Source of the DNA: an uncultured Lachnospiraceae bacterium
GTDB taxonomy: Bacteria > Bacillota > Clostridia > Lachnospirales > Lachnospiraceae
Length of the DNA stretch: 64,000 bases
Direction: 5' to 3'
Assembly: GCA_910585965.1 (NCBI GenBank)
Contig: CAJUHH010000013.1
Coordinates: 1-64,000 of the forward strand
Position numbers and translations under genes: made by a program. Shown here piece after piece: positions 23,527 through 32,689 of the stretch. The notes under the pieces are model-generated. The model ran no database searches and had not been told where the DNA came from. It saw only the letters and a list, made by a program, of their open reading frames with translations. How positions within the stretch are numbered: the stretch's first letter is position 1; every line of letters starts with the position of its first letter.

Positions 23527-25203
23527 ATGATTATGAAAAGATGGAAAAAAGCAGCGGCTTGTATGCTTGCCGTAAGCCTTGTATTATCTCTGGCGGCATG
23601 CGGGAAAAATCAATATGGAAATCATGAAAAGGGTGTAGCGAATACGGACAGGACGCAGACGGAATTTGCCATTATGGGCGCGCAGAGCGCTTTAAGCCCG
23701 GGGTATACGAATAATACGGTTTTAAACCAGCTTCAGGGCGAGGCGGGAATCAGCATTGACTGGACTACGATGAGCGAATCTTTGGCAGAACAGGTGAATA
23801 TCCGTATTGCGGGAGGCGAGCTTCCGGATGCATTTTTGGGGGTAGGATTCAGCAATTATGATATATCCCGTTATGGGGATGACGGAACATTTATTGATTT
23901 GACTCCCTATCTGACGGAGGAATATATGCCCAACCTGTGCAAAATATTGGAGGAAAACCCGGATATCCGCAGCGCGATTACCATGGACGACGGATATATT
24001 TATGGCCTGCCCGCAGGGGAGCGCATGGGGACGGCAGGAATCGGCGCGGAGGAAGATTACAGTATTTATTCGATTCCGCAGTTTTCCATGATTAATAAAG
24101 CATGGCTGGATGACTTGGGGCTGGAAGTGCCTGCGACGTTGGATGAGCTGCATACTGCGCTGAAAGCATTTAAGGATAATGATATGAGCGCGAAATATTA
24201 TGGGAATGCGCCGGGGAGTACCATTCCCCTGAGTACGGGATTTGACGAGTGGTGCTGGGGGCAGAATATTTTTTATGCGGGTTTTGGCTTCACGAACTGG
24301 CCCAATGATGTCTGCAATGATTTGGTGCTGCGTGATGACGGAACGGTGGAATTCGTATGCGTATCGGACGCATACCGCGAGGCAATCACATATTTCCATG
24401 ATTGGTATGCAGAGGGGCTGATGGACTTGGAAATGTTCAGCCAGACGGATTCGCAGTTGATTTCCAAATGCTCGCAGGGCTATGTGGGCGTGGCGACATG
24501 GTGGTATATTGAAGAGGTGATGGGGGATTATGCAAAGGATTATGTATTTTTGCCGGTTTTGGACGGGCCTGACGGAACGCACAATGTGACAGTGCGTACG
24601 GGCGGCGGAACGAACAGCGGAAGCCTGAATATAACAAAGGCATGTAAAAGCCCGGCGAATCTTTTAAAATTTTTCGATATGTGGTATGATCCCGAGATAG
24701 TAATGCAGCTTCAATATGGGCCGGTGGGTGTTTATTTTACGGAAAAAGACGAAAACGGCGTATGGCTTAGCATTTCGGACGAGGAGAGCCGGGAAAAATA
24801 TGGAAAGGGTTCCGGGGAATTGAAGGGAGAAATGGAAGTGGCGGGGCCCAAGCTGATTCTCAGCGATTATTATCAGACGACGTTTAAAATGGAGGACCGT
24901 GCCATCGAGCGTCTGACGGATTTGTATGAATTCTGGATGCCTTATGTGGACAGCACAGTTACCTATCCGGTGGATTGCGTGTTTACAGGCAGGGAATTGG
25001 ATGATATTGACTGGTATAAAGCGAATTTTGAAAGCGCGGTATCGGAACAGGAGGGGCTGTGGCTGAAAAACGGCGGGCCTACGGATGAAGAATGGGAGAA
25101 CTATATTAAGCATTTGAGGGATAAATGCGGAATGGATAAGCTTTTGGCCGTATATCAGGCGGCGTATAACAGGTATGCAGGTATAGAAAGTGTGGAGGAT
25201 TGA
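23527..25203 (+). CDS. Solute-binding lipoprotein of the fructoside transporter
   Basis: The 558-residue extracellular binding protein has a signal sequence ending in the lipobox L-A-A-C (Cys near residue 25), then a large mature part of the LplA-like family-1 type. Such large binding proteins with LplB/YtcP permeases usually capture oligosaccharides. Position between the permeases and GH32 suggests fructo-oligosaccharides or sucrose-type ligands. A second ATG at 23533 is an alternative start. It ends just before the GH32 start (stop 25203, ATG 25205). Confidence 0.9.
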   Translation: MIMKRWKKAAACMLAVSLVLSLAACGKNQYGNHEKGVANTDRTQTEFAIMGAQSALSPGYTNNTVLNQLQGEAGISIDWTTMSESLAEQVNIRIAGGELPDAFLGVGFSNYDISRYGDDGTFIDLTPYLTEEYMPNLCKILEENPDIRSAITMDDGYIYGLPAGERMGTAGIGAEEDYSIYSIPQFSMINKAWLDDLGLEVPATLDELHTALKAFKDNDMSAKYYGNAPGSTIPLSTGFDEWCWGQNIFYAGFGFTNWPNDVCNDLVLRDDGTVEFVCVSDAYREAITYFHDWYAEGLMDLEMFSQTDSQLISKCSQGYVGVATWWYIEEVMGDYAKDYVFLPVLDGPDGTHNVTVRTGGGTNSGSLNITKACKSPANLLKFFDMWYDPEIVMQLQYGPVGVYFTEKDENGVWLSISDEESREKYGKGSGELKGEMEVAGPKLILSDYYQTTFKMEDRAIERLTDLYEFWMPYVDSTVTYPVDCVFTGRELDDIDWYKANFESAVSEQEGLWLKNGGPTDEEWENYIKHLRDKCGMDKLLAVYQAAYNRYAGIESVED

Positions 25204-25204
25204 T

Positions 25205-26719
25205 ATGACAAGCCAGATTTTGCGTGATGCGCGGAAGTATGAGGAAGAAATGGAAAGAAGGATTGCGGGTGAGCCAAGGCCCGCTTTCCACCTATCCGCC
25301 CGGGTGGGGTGGATGAACGACCCTAACGGTTTTTCATTTTTTAAAGGGGAATATCATTTGTTTTACCAGTATCATCCATTTAGCGCTTTTTGGGGGCCTA
25401 TGCATTGGGGGCACGCGGTGAGCAAGGATTTGCTGCATTGGAGCCATCTTCCGGCCGCGCTGGCGCCGGATACGGATTATGACAGGGATGGATGTTTTTC
25501 GGGCAATGCCGTTGTGCTGCCGGATGGAAGGCATTTGTTGATGTATACGGGGGTTTCCAGGGAAACCCAGCCGGACGGCGGGCAGCGGGAAGTGCAGACG
25601 CAATGCCTTGCAGTAGGAGACGGGATAGATTATGAAAAGTGGACGGAAAATCCTGTGCTGGATTGGCGCAGTCTGCCTCAGGGGGGGAGCAAATATGATT
25701 TCCGAGACCCTAAGATATGGAGGAAACAGGACGGCTCATACCGCTGTGTAGTTGGGAACTGTACGGCGGAACACGACGGGCAGATACTTCTTTACAGCAG
25801 CAGGGATGGCTTCCATTGGAAATATGAGAAGATTCTGGCGGCGAACAAGGGGCGTTTTGGAAGGATGTGGGAATGCCCGGACTTCTTTGCTGTTGACGGC
25901 AAGCAGGTTCTGTTAATCAGTCCGCAGGATATGATGCCGCAGGGGTTTGAGTATCATAATGGGAATGGAACTGTTTGCCTGATTGGAACATATGAGGAGG
26001 AGACGGATACTTTTTCGGAGGAATATCATCAGGCGGTGGATTATGGGATTGATTTTTATGCGCCGCAGACGGTTCTTGCACCGGATGGGCGAAGGATTCT
26101 GATTGGATGGATGCAGAACTGGGATACTTGTAATCTTCATGCTCCGGGGCGGCCGTGGTTTGGGCAGATGAGCCTTCCAAGGGAAGTTACGGTTAAAAAC
26201 GGACGGCTGTTCCAGAAACCGGTCCGGGAACTGGAAAGGATGCGCGGGGAAGAGGTAAGGTATGAAAATGTCTCGTTTTCGGATGTAATAAAGCTGGATG
26301 AAATAAAAGGGCGGAAGATAGATATGGAGCTGTCCGTCCGGCCGGGAGAGGAAGAGAAGATATATCGGAAGTTTGCGGTGCGCTTTGCGCAGAACGATAC
26401 CTATCAGACTTCCGTTAGCTTTAAGCCTTATGAATCGATTATAAAGGTGGACAGAAAGCATTCGGGTTCCAGAAGGGCGATTATCCATCAGAGGCGTTGT
26501 CTGGTAAAGGGCGAAAAAGGCAGGATAAAGATTAGGATTGTATTGGATTATTTCAGCGTGGAGGTTTTTGTAAACGATGGGGAGTATGTGCTTTCCGCAA
26601 CTTTGTATACGGACCCTGCGGTGGACGGTATTTCCTTTTTTGCGGATGGGCAGGTGGAAATGGATGTGGTAAAGTATGAGCTGCTGCCTGTATCGCATAT
26701 GTCTGGCCAATCTATATAA
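25205..26719 (+). CDS. Glycoside hydrolase family 32 (beta-fructofuranosidase type)
   Basis: Cleaves beta-fructosidic bonds in sucrose, fructo-oligosaccharides or levan fragments. The 504-residue enzyme has the three catalytic boxes of GH32: W-M-N-D-P-N-G with nucleophile Asp39, R-D-P at 167-169 (transition-state stabiliser) and E-C-P with acid/base Glu223. A C-terminal beta-sandwich follows from about residue 340. There is no signal peptide, so it acts inside the cell on imported sugar. ATG 25205 is chosen because GGAGG lies 8 nt upstream. No fructokinase gene is linked. Confidence 0.94.
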   Translation: MTSQILRDARKYEEEMERRIAGEPRPAFHLSARVGWMNDPNGFSFFKGEYHLFYQYHPFSAFWGPMHWGHAVSKDLLHWSHLPAALAPDTDYDRDGCFSGNAVVLPDGRHLLMYTGVSRETQPDGGQREVQTQCLAVGDGIDYEKWTENPVLDWRSLPQGGSKYDFRDPKIWRKQDGSYRCVVGNCTAEHDGQILLYSSRDGFHWKYEKILAANKGRFGRMWECPDFFAVDGKQVLLISPQDMMPQGFEYHNGNGTVCLIGTYEEETDTFSEEYHQAVDYGIDFYAPQTVLAPDGRRILIGWMQNWDTCNLHAPGRPWFGQMSLPREVTVKNGRLFQKPVRELERMRGEEVRYENVSFSDVIKLDEIKGRKIDMELSVRPGEEEKIYRKFAVRFAQNDTYQTSVSFKPYESIIKVDRKHSGSRRAIIHQRRCLVKGEKGRIKIRIVLDYFSVEVFVNDGEYVLSATLYTDPAVDGISFFADGQVEMDVVKYELLPVSHMSGQSI

Positions 26720-26745
26720 CAGGTTTGTTTTGCCCGAATTTTCTC

Positions 26746-26775
26746 TTGTGCAGCCAATGGTAGAGAGTGTATAAT
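26746..26775 (+). promoter_or_regulatory. Probable promoter of the 86-residue protein gene
   Basis: TTGTGC (26746-26751) and a perfect TATAAT (26770-26775) are 18 nt apart. Confidence 0.55.
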
Positions 26776-26856
26776 CTATAATTGAATATGGATGAGATAT
26801 GGATAGAAAGGCATGGGCTGCAGCAAAAATGCGGAAGGCCGGAAAAGGGGAAAGCG

Positions 26857-27117
26857 ATGGATAGAGGCGAAGAACTTCGGATGACATACTCCGGCTTGCT
26901 TTTAAAAGACGGGGAGAAGATGGTGAGGGTTTGCTTTGAAAGGGGAAAAGGCGGCTATGCGGAAGGCATCGTACCCAGGGGAACCATTGAAAAGTCTTCT
27001 GGCTTTACAAAAGAGGAAATTGAACAATTGGCGGCCTACCTTCAGGAGAATGCGACTGATATTCTCCATAAGGCAAAAGAGGTGCATTTCCTGAATGAAT
27101 GGCTGGGCAGAAAATAA
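26857..27117 (+). CDS. Small conserved-looking protein of unknown function
   Basis: An 86-residue soluble protein beginning M-D-R-G-E-E-L. The N-terminal half is beta-rich (M-V-R-V-C-F-E-R-G) and the C-terminal half helical (E-E-I-E-Q-L-A-A-Y-L). No motif lets me name it. ATG 26857 follows AAGGGGAAAG at good spacing; a start at 26782 is possible but has a weak site. It has its own promoter and a strong terminator and lies between the fructoside operon and spmB. Confidence 0.6.
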   Translation: MDRGEELRMTYSGLLLKDGEKMVRVCFERGKGGYAEGIVPRGTIEKSSGFTKEEIEQLAAYLQENATDILHKAKEVHFLNEWLGRK

Positions 27118-27128
27118 GACGCAGAAAA

Positions 27129-27158
27129 GTGCATGTAGGCATACATGCGCTTTTTTTT
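27129..27158 (+). terminator. Intrinsic terminator
   Basis: GCATGTA (27131-27137) pairs with TACATGC (27142-27148), then GC and eight T. It stops transcription before spmB. Confidence 0.88.
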
Positions 27159-27199
27159 AAATAGACTAGGTGTAAGAGCGGTGCAAAGAGGGATCTGTT

Positions 27200-27730
27200 A
27201 TTTTAAACGTATTGTCCAATATTTCCAATATTATTATACCCGTCATTATTTTTTATATTGTGGCTTATGGGCTGGTTCATAAGAGGAATGTGTATGAGGA
27301 TTTCATTAAGGGGGCGAAGGACGGCTTTCAGACTGTTATTCAGATTATGCCTACGCTGGTGGGTTTGATGGTAGCGGTAGGGGTACTGCGGGCATCGGGT
27401 TTTTTGGAGGCGGTGGGAAAGATGTTTGGGGGGCTGGCGGCAAAAATCGGTTTTCCGTCCGAGCTGGTTCCGCTGGTGTTTGTGAAAATGTTTTCCTCTT
27501 CGGCGGCTACCGGGCTGGTGCTGGATATTTTTAAAACCCATGGGCCGGATTCCTATATCGGGATGGTTACTTCCATTATGATGAGCTGTACGGAAACTAT
27601 TTTTTATACAATGAGCGTTTATTTCCTGGCGGCGAAGGTGACGAAGACGAGATATACCTTGAAGGGGGCGTTGCTTGCCACATTGGCAGGAATTATTGCC
27701 AGCGTGGTTTTGGCGGGCATGGGTATTTAA
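27200..27730 (+). CDS. spmB: Spore maturation protein B
   Basis: A membrane protein of the nucleoside-recognition family that works with SpmA in spore core dehydration. The hydrophobic N-terminus (I-I-P-V-I-I-F-Y-I-V-A-Y-G), G-A-K-D-G-F, P-T-L-V-G-L-M-V-A and the S-C-T-E-T-I-F-Y-T motif are diagnostic. No ATG, GTG or well-placed TTG start exists: AAAGAGGG at 27185-27192 best fits an ATT start at 27200, while TTG 27212 is 19 nt away. The product is about 176 residues, full length. spmA is 27 kb upstream instead of adjacent. Confidence 0.88.
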   Translation: MLNVLSNISNIIIPVIIFYIVAYGLVHKRNVYEDFIKGAKDGFQTVIQIMPTLVGLMVAVGVLRASGFLEAVGKMFGGLAAKIGFPSELVPLVFVKMFSSSAATGLVLDIFKTHGPDSYIGMVTSIMMSCTETIFYTMSVYFLAAKVTKTRYTLKGALLATLAGIIASVVLAGMGI

Positions 27731-27872
27731 CGCAACAAGCTGGTTCGCGGAGCGCGCCGGCGTTTGGTGCTTGTGGCGGGGATAAAAATAAAGTATACTT
27801 ATCGTGGTCAGGCAAAACGGGCAATGACATATATCCGTATATGAGCGGGCAGATGGCATTGCAGGATAGGAG

Positions 27873-30143
27873 ATGGGTATGCATCGAGGACAAAAGGGAA
27901 GGCGGCTGCCTTTAAAAACAGTGTATTATCTTTCGTTTTTACTTTTTATAGTGATTCCTATTTTGGTTGTTCTTGTGGTTGCCCTTTTGGCATTGAACAA
28001 ACAGTTTAAGAACCAGGCGCTTACCAATATCCGCCAGGCGCAGGAGACGGTGATTGCGGAGCTGAAATCGGATATTGATATTATGTCTATGCGCCTTTCC
28101 CATTTGATTTATACGAATAATAATGAAATATTAGTTTATGCGGCGGAAGTGGATACGGCTGATTTCGGCAGACGGTATGAGTATGAGCAGAAATTGCAGC
28201 AGGCGGGGAATCTGGCATTGGAGCCGGTAAAAGACATTATATCGGTGGGATTTTATATGAAGGACGGCAGGGAAACTTACATAAAAAATGATATTAACCG
28301 TACGGTGGATGAAATCAGGGAGATGGATTGGTACCAGAAGGCGTTGGAGAAAAGCAATACGGTCTGTCTTGGTTCTTACGATACGGTTTCTTCCAGCGAT
28401 TTGTATGTGGGAGGGAAAAAGGATTTGCTGATTCTTGTCTTTGCCCTTGCGCCGGATGTAACCACGGATCGTTCCCAGAGAATAGAGATGGTAGTTTTTT
28501 ACCAGTCTACGGATGCGGCAGAGAGGATTAAGGAATATAACAGGAATTACCTTGGGGGGAAGAACAAACTGGGAATCACTCAGATCAGGGACAGCGGCGG
28601 CGGCCTTGTTTTTTCCACGTTGGAAGAGGGGGAGATTGATTTTTCCAATAAGAGATATACTTGCGTAAAAACGCCGTTGGAGCTAAACGACACGATTTGG
28701 TATCTGGAAAGCTACATTGAGACAAGGGATCTGACACTGGAATATTGGAACCGGGCAGTGCTTGTGCTGCTGGCAGCGGTGTTGGTTTTGCTGTTTGCCG
28801 GATATTATTCGAGGTATTTCCTGAGAAGCATCGTGAATCCGATTGAGGAGATCAGCGGCGGTCTTAGGGAAGTGGAAGAGGGGAATCTGGATGTGCATGT
28901 AACGGCTAGCGGCCAGTCCGAAGTAAGGAATATGATTCATCAGTTTAATGCCATGGTGCGCAGGCTGAAAGTATTGATCGGGGAGTATGAAGAGAAAGTG
29001 CGCAGCATGGAACGGAAGCCGGGGGATTATCTGGCGGCTTTGTTGAAAAGAGAGATGGAGCCAGAAGAAGTGGAGCGCAGGTCGAGGGATTTTTTTATGG
29101 AACCGTATGTTCTTATGGGCATGTATATTGCCTATGAGAATCCGGCAGAAAATGAAATGGATGCGGCCATAGAGTTGAAAAATAGTTTTGAGAGGAATCC
29201 AAGATATGCATCCAGGTGTATGGCATATATGGAGTCGCCTTCTTTTTTCTTTATTTTTTACCGGGTGACGGAAGAAGAGTATAGCGGCCGGATGACAAAA
29301 ATGCTTCAGGAGCTACAAAGGGGGGTATCCAAGGAGTTTGGCGCAAAGATCGCAGTATGTGCCGGGAAAAAAGCGTTTGGAGCCGGGGAATTTCTGGAAA
29401 GGGAAGAGGATGTGAGGAAGAAAATCTGTCTGCGCCATTTGCTGGGAGAGAATGCGGTGGTGGATTTGAATAAGGCGGAGGGAAAAGATGAGGCACTGCT
29501 GGAATTGGCAGAGGGATATGAAAGGCTGGCGAATGCGCTGTATATTGCGGACGAAAAGAATATGGCGGAAGAGAAGGACAAGCTGTTTGCGGCATTTACG
29601 GACCGGCCGATGGAAGAGGTGCGGCGGCGGGCATATGCAGTAATCCTGGCTATCGGGAAAAGGTTTGATATGGATAATTCTCGTTTTTCGGATGCGTTCG
29701 GGCAGCAGTACAATTATTTGGATAAGATAGGGCGGATAGAGGATGGGCGGAGCTTGAAGCTCTGGCTGACGAATTACTTTGCATGGCTGATGGATTATTC
29801 GGCCTCCCGGCTGAATGTATCAGAGACGGATGTGGTTGTCCGGGCGAAAAGGTATATGGCGGACCATTATGAGGATTGCGAGCTGTCATTGTCCGAAGTG
29901 GCCGAGTATGTGGGGCTGAATGAAAAGTATTTTACCAATCGTTTCACAAAGGAGACAGGGGAAAACTTTTCTTCTTATTTGACGGCATTGCGGATGCAGA
30001 AGGCGAAGGAATTATTAAAAACCACTACTTTTAAAGTTTATGAGATATCCGAGATGGTGGGGTATCATAATGTGGAGCATTTTAACAGGATGTTTAAAAA
30101 ATTGAATGGAATTACGCCTGCCCGATATAGAAAAACCATGTGA
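27873..30143 (+). CDS. Membrane sensor with AraC-type DNA-binding domain
   Basis: A 756-residue one-component regulator. A first membrane helix (about 20-42) and a second (about 290-312) enclose an extracellular Cache-like sensor. A HAMP linker (about 313-365, I-V-N-P-I-E-E-I-S) follows, then a cytoplasmic linker domain and a C-terminal AraC pair of helix-turn-helices (about 655-756, ending in G-Y-H-N-V-E-H-F-N-R-M-F-K-K-L-N-G-I-T-P-A-R-Y-R). It thus joins a histidine-kinase-like receiver of outside signals directly to DNA. It lies immediately upstream of the beta-galactoside operon, which it probably activates through tandem sites at 30168-30196. ATG 27873 follows GGATAGGAG. Confidence 0.9.
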   Translation: MGMHRGQKGRRLPLKTVYYLSFLLFIVIPILVVLVVALLALNKQFKNQALTNIRQAQETVIAELKSDIDIMSMRLSHLIYTNNNEILVYAAEVDTADFGRRYEYEQKLQQAGNLALEPVKDIISVGFYMKDGRETYIKNDINRTVDEIREMDWYQKALEKSNTVCLGSYDTVSSSDLYVGGKKDLLILVFALAPDVTTDRSQRIEMVVFYQSTDAAERIKEYNRNYLGGKNKLGITQIRDSGGGLVFSTLEEGEIDFSNKRYTCVKTPLELNDTIWYLESYIETRDLTLEYWNRAVLVLLAAVLVLLFAGYYSRYFLRSIVNPIEEISGGLREVEEGNLDVHVTASGQSEVRNMIHQFNAMVRRLKVLIGEYEEKVRSMERKPGDYLAALLKREMEPEEVERRSRDFFMEPYVLMGMYIAYENPAENEMDAAIELKNSFERNPRYASRCMAYMESPSFFFIFYRVTEEEYSGRMTKMLQELQRGVSKEFGAKIAVCAGKKAFGAGEFLEREEDVRKKICLRHLLGENAVVDLNKAEGKDEALLELAEGYERLANALYIADEKNMAEEKDKLFAAFTDRPMEEVRRRAYAVILAIGKRFDMDNSRFSDAFGQQYNYLDKIGRIEDGRSLKLWLTNYFAWLMDYSASRLNVSETDVVVRAKRYMADHYEDCELSLSEVAEYVGLNEKYFTNRFTKETGENFSSYLTALRMQKAKELLKTTTFKVYEISEMVGYHNVEHFNRMFKKLNGITPARYRKTM

Positions 30144-30160
30144 AAACGTGGTTTTTCTTA
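30130..30160 (+). terminator. Terminator overlapping the regulator's stop codon
   Basis: GAAAAACCA (30130-30138) pairs with TGGTTTTTC (30149-30157); the last codons of the regulator form the left arm. Confidence 0.7.
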
Positions 30161-30167
30161 CTTTTCA

Positions 30168-30210
30168 TCAAAAAAACTTACCAAAAATCAAAAAACGGGA
30201 TTGGTATAAT
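30168..30210 (+). promoter_or_regulatory. Activator-type promoter with tandem direct repeats
   Basis: TCAAAAAAAC (30168-30177) and TCAAAAAAC (30188-30196) are direct repeats 20 nt apart, two helical turns. An extended -10 (TGGTATAAT, TATAAT at 30205-30210) follows with no recognisable -35; the second repeat covers that area. This is the usual arrangement for AraC-type activation, and the AraC regulator gene is adjacent. Confidence 0.6.
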
Positions 30211-30333
30211 CTGAAAAAATATCAAGAAAAATGAAGATATGAAATGGCGGAGAGGATGGCAAGCTGATATTCTTGAAACACAGTTTGGCCAGCTGGAAAA
30301 AATGGAAAGAAAAATCCGGGAGGTATTATCAGA

Positions 30334-31722
30334 ATGAAAAAAAGAATAATTGCTTCTATTTTAACGTGCGCAATGACAGCATCTTTATTGATAGGATGTG
30401 GAAGCGCGGGAGGAAATACAAATACAAATGAAGGCGCTGCGGAACAGGCTCCGGCAGCGGCAGAAGAAAGCGGAGAAGAGAGCGCTGCCCCTGCAGCGGC
30501 TTCTAATGAAGAGTTGAGCGGCACGCTTACTTTTGCCATTTGGGATAATAACTTGAATGATTTTATTGAAGAAAACGATATGGTAGGGAAGTTCCAGGAG
30601 CAATATCCGAATGTAGATGTGGAAGTGGAAAAAATCAAGGATGATTCGGAATACTGGAATGCGATGAAGATGCGGGCATCGGCGAACCAGCTTCCCGATA
30701 TTATGTTTAACAAACCGTTTACTTTGTCTAGGTTCAAAGATTATTTGATTGACTTGTCGGGCACGGAGGCATGTGCCAACAATGAGCTGGCAAGCGGCTA
30801 TGCATTGGACGGGAAGGTGCTTGGCATACCGATGACGTCCGGTTATGAGTATGTTTTCTATTGGAAGGATATGTTCGAAGAGGCAGGGGTAGAGGTTCCT
30901 ACGACGTGGCCTGAATTTGAGGCGGCGGCAAAGACTTTGCAGGATTATTTCGGAAAAGAGAACCCGGACTTTATGGCGATTGCCTGTGGGTTGAAGGATG
31001 AATGGCCGGATTATCCTTATATGGAATTTATGCCGGCTTTGGAATCGGCAAACGGGCAGAACTGGAATACAATGGCTTCCCAGGATGCGCCTTTTGCAGA
31101 AGGAACGGATATCAATAAGGCTTACAATAAAGTATATAACTTGTTTACATCAGGCGTCCTTGGAAAAGATCCCTTAGGGCTTGGTAACGATCAGGTAACG
31201 AGCTTGTTTGCGGCTAAGAACGCTGCGATTCTGGCATTGGGCGACTGGGGGCTGCAGAATATTGCGAACGGTACGGACGATATTTCCCAGCTTGGGACGT
31301 TCTATCTTCCCACAAGGAATACGGAATCCGATCCTTATAATGTAATTGTACAGGGCGATTCCTTTATGGGCGTGACCACCCATTCCAAAAACCAGGAAGC
31401 GGCAGTTGCGTTTGTAGAATGGTTTTATTCGGAGGCATGGTATCCTTCTTACATAAATTATGTATCTTCGGCTTCTTCCATGAAGAATTTCCCGAAGGAC
31501 AAAGATCCTATTCTGGCGGAATCCGATACGCTTTGCCCGGATAAGGTGCTGGTAATGTATGACGGCGGCGGCGATGATTTTACGGCTATCCAGAACGAGA
31601 CAACGTTTGACTATAAGAAACTGGGCGCGCAGATGATGACGGAAGGTTTTGATTTGAACGGGGCATTGGATGAGCTGAATACCAAATGGGCGGAAGCAAG
31701 GGCAAAATTAGGGATTCAGTAA
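30334..31722 (+). CDS. Solute-binding lipoprotein, beta-galactoside operon
   Basis: The 462-residue family-1 extracellular binding protein has signal and lipobox L-I-G-C (Cys near residue 22), then a short Ala/Glu/Ser-rich tether (about 35-65) and the ligand domain. F-A-I-W-D-N-N opens the mature fold. It is followed by two MsmF/MsmG-type permeases and LacL/LacM, so its ligand is likely a galactose-containing oligosaccharide. GGGAGG precedes the ATG. A stable hairpin separates it from the permeases and may raise its relative expression. Confidence 0.92.
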   Translation: MKKRIIASILTCAMTASLLIGCGSAGGNTNTNEGAAEQAPAAAEESGEESAAPAAASNEELSGTLTFAIWDNNLNDFIEENDMVGKFQEQYPNVDVEVEKIKDDSEYWNAMKMRASANQLPDIMFNKPFTLSRFKDYLIDLSGTEACANNELASGYALDGKVLGIPMTSGYEYVFYWKDMFEEAGVEVPTTWPEFEAAAKTLQDYFGKENPDFMAIACGLKDEWPDYPYMEFMPALESANGQNWNTMASQDAPFAEGTDINKAYNKVYNLFTSGVLGKDPLGLGNDQVTSLFAAKNAAILALGDWGLQNIANGTDDISQLGTFYLPTRNTESDPYNVIVQGDSFMGVTTHSKNQEAAVAFVEWFYSEAWYPSYINYVSSASSMKNFPKDKDPILAESDTLCPDKVLVMYDGGGDDFTAIQNETTFDYKKLGAQMMTEGFDLNGALDELNTKWAEARAKLGIQ

Positions 31723-31750
31723 ACCGGAAAGCGGACAGTAACAAGAAGAT

Positions 31751-31771
31751 GGGGCCGCATAGAGCGGCCCC
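31751..31771 (+). promoter_or_regulatory. Intercistronic RNA hairpin
   Basis: GGGGCCGC (31751-31758) and GCGGCCCC (31764-31771) form a perfect 8-bp stem with a 5-nt loop. There is no T tract, so it is probably a processing or stability element that protects the binding-protein mRNA rather than a full terminator. Confidence 0.7.
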
Positions 31772-31793
31772 TGATTATTACCGGGAGGTAGTC

Positions 31794-32687
31794 ATGAGCA
31801 AATTAGGTAAGAAGAGGAAACAGTTTATTTTTGCGGCACTTGTGGTGCCGATGCTTCTCCTGATTGCATTTGTTGTTTTTCCGGCCATTGATTTGTTTCG
31901 GATGAGCTTTACGAATTGGGATGGTTATTCGCCGGAAAAAGATTTTATCGGGATGGCAAATTATGTATCCATGTTCCAGAATAAGGACTTGTGGATGTCG
32001 TTGAAGAATAATGCGGTATATTTTTTCATTCATTTATTTATGATTGTGGTGGAGCTGGCTTTTGCCGTGCTGCTGACAGGGAAACTGAAGGCGGCGAAAT
32101 TTTATAAGACGATGGTGTTTATGCCGTATATTATTAATGGGGTGGCGATTTCCTATGCCTTTTCCTATTTTTTTTCGCCGATTAACGGGGCGTTTGATGC
32201 AATTTTGTCCGCAGTCCATTTGGAATCTTTGATTAGAAGCTGGCTGTCGGACCCGAAGATTGTCAATTATGTGCTGGCGTTCGTCTCTTTGTGGAGGTTC
32301 AGCGGTTATCATATTATTTTATTTATGGCGGCGTTGCAGTCCATCCCGCAGGACCAGCTGGAGGCGGCCGAGGTGGACGGGGCGACTACGTGGCAGCTTT
32401 TCAAATACATACAGGTTCCGGCAATTATGCTGATGGTGGATTTCGTGTTGTTCGATAATATCAGGGGGGCTTTGCAGGTATTTGATATTCCTTTTGTTAT
32501 GACGGCGGGCGGGCCGGGATATGCGTCGTCCACGTTTACGCTGTATACCATCAAGACGGCGTTTACGTTCTCGAACTTTGGCTTGGCTTCTACGATGGCT
32601 GTGGCGATTATGTTTATGATTGTTCTGATTTACGTGGTGCAGAATTATCTCATTCATGGTCTGGTTTTGAAGGATAGGAGGAAATAG
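31794..32687 (+). CDS. Sugar ABC transporter permease, MsmF/MalF-like
   Basis: The 297-residue permease has six predicted helices, with N-terminal F-P-A-I-D-L-F-R-M-S-F-T-N-W and the EAA loop E-A-A-E-V-D-G-A-T near residue 195. ATG 31794 is preceded by GGGAGG; the longer open frame would overlap the binding-protein gene and is rejected. It forms a heterodimer with the next gene's product. Confidence 0.92.
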   Translation: MSKLGKKRKQFIFAALVVPMLLLIAFVVFPAIDLFRMSFTNWDGYSPEKDFIGMANYVSMFQNKDLWMSLKNNAVYFFIHLFMIVVELAFAVLLTGKLKAAKFYKTMVFMPYIINGVAISYAFSYFFSPINGAFDAILSAVHLESLIRSWLSDPKIVNYVLAFVSLWRFSGYHIILFMAALQSIPQDQLEAAEVDGATTWQLFKYIQVPAIMLMVDFVLFDNIRGALQVFDIPFVMTAGGPGYASSTFTLYTIKTAFTFSNFGLASTMAVAIMFMIVLIYVVQNYLIHGLVLKDRRK

Positions 32688-32689
32688 GT

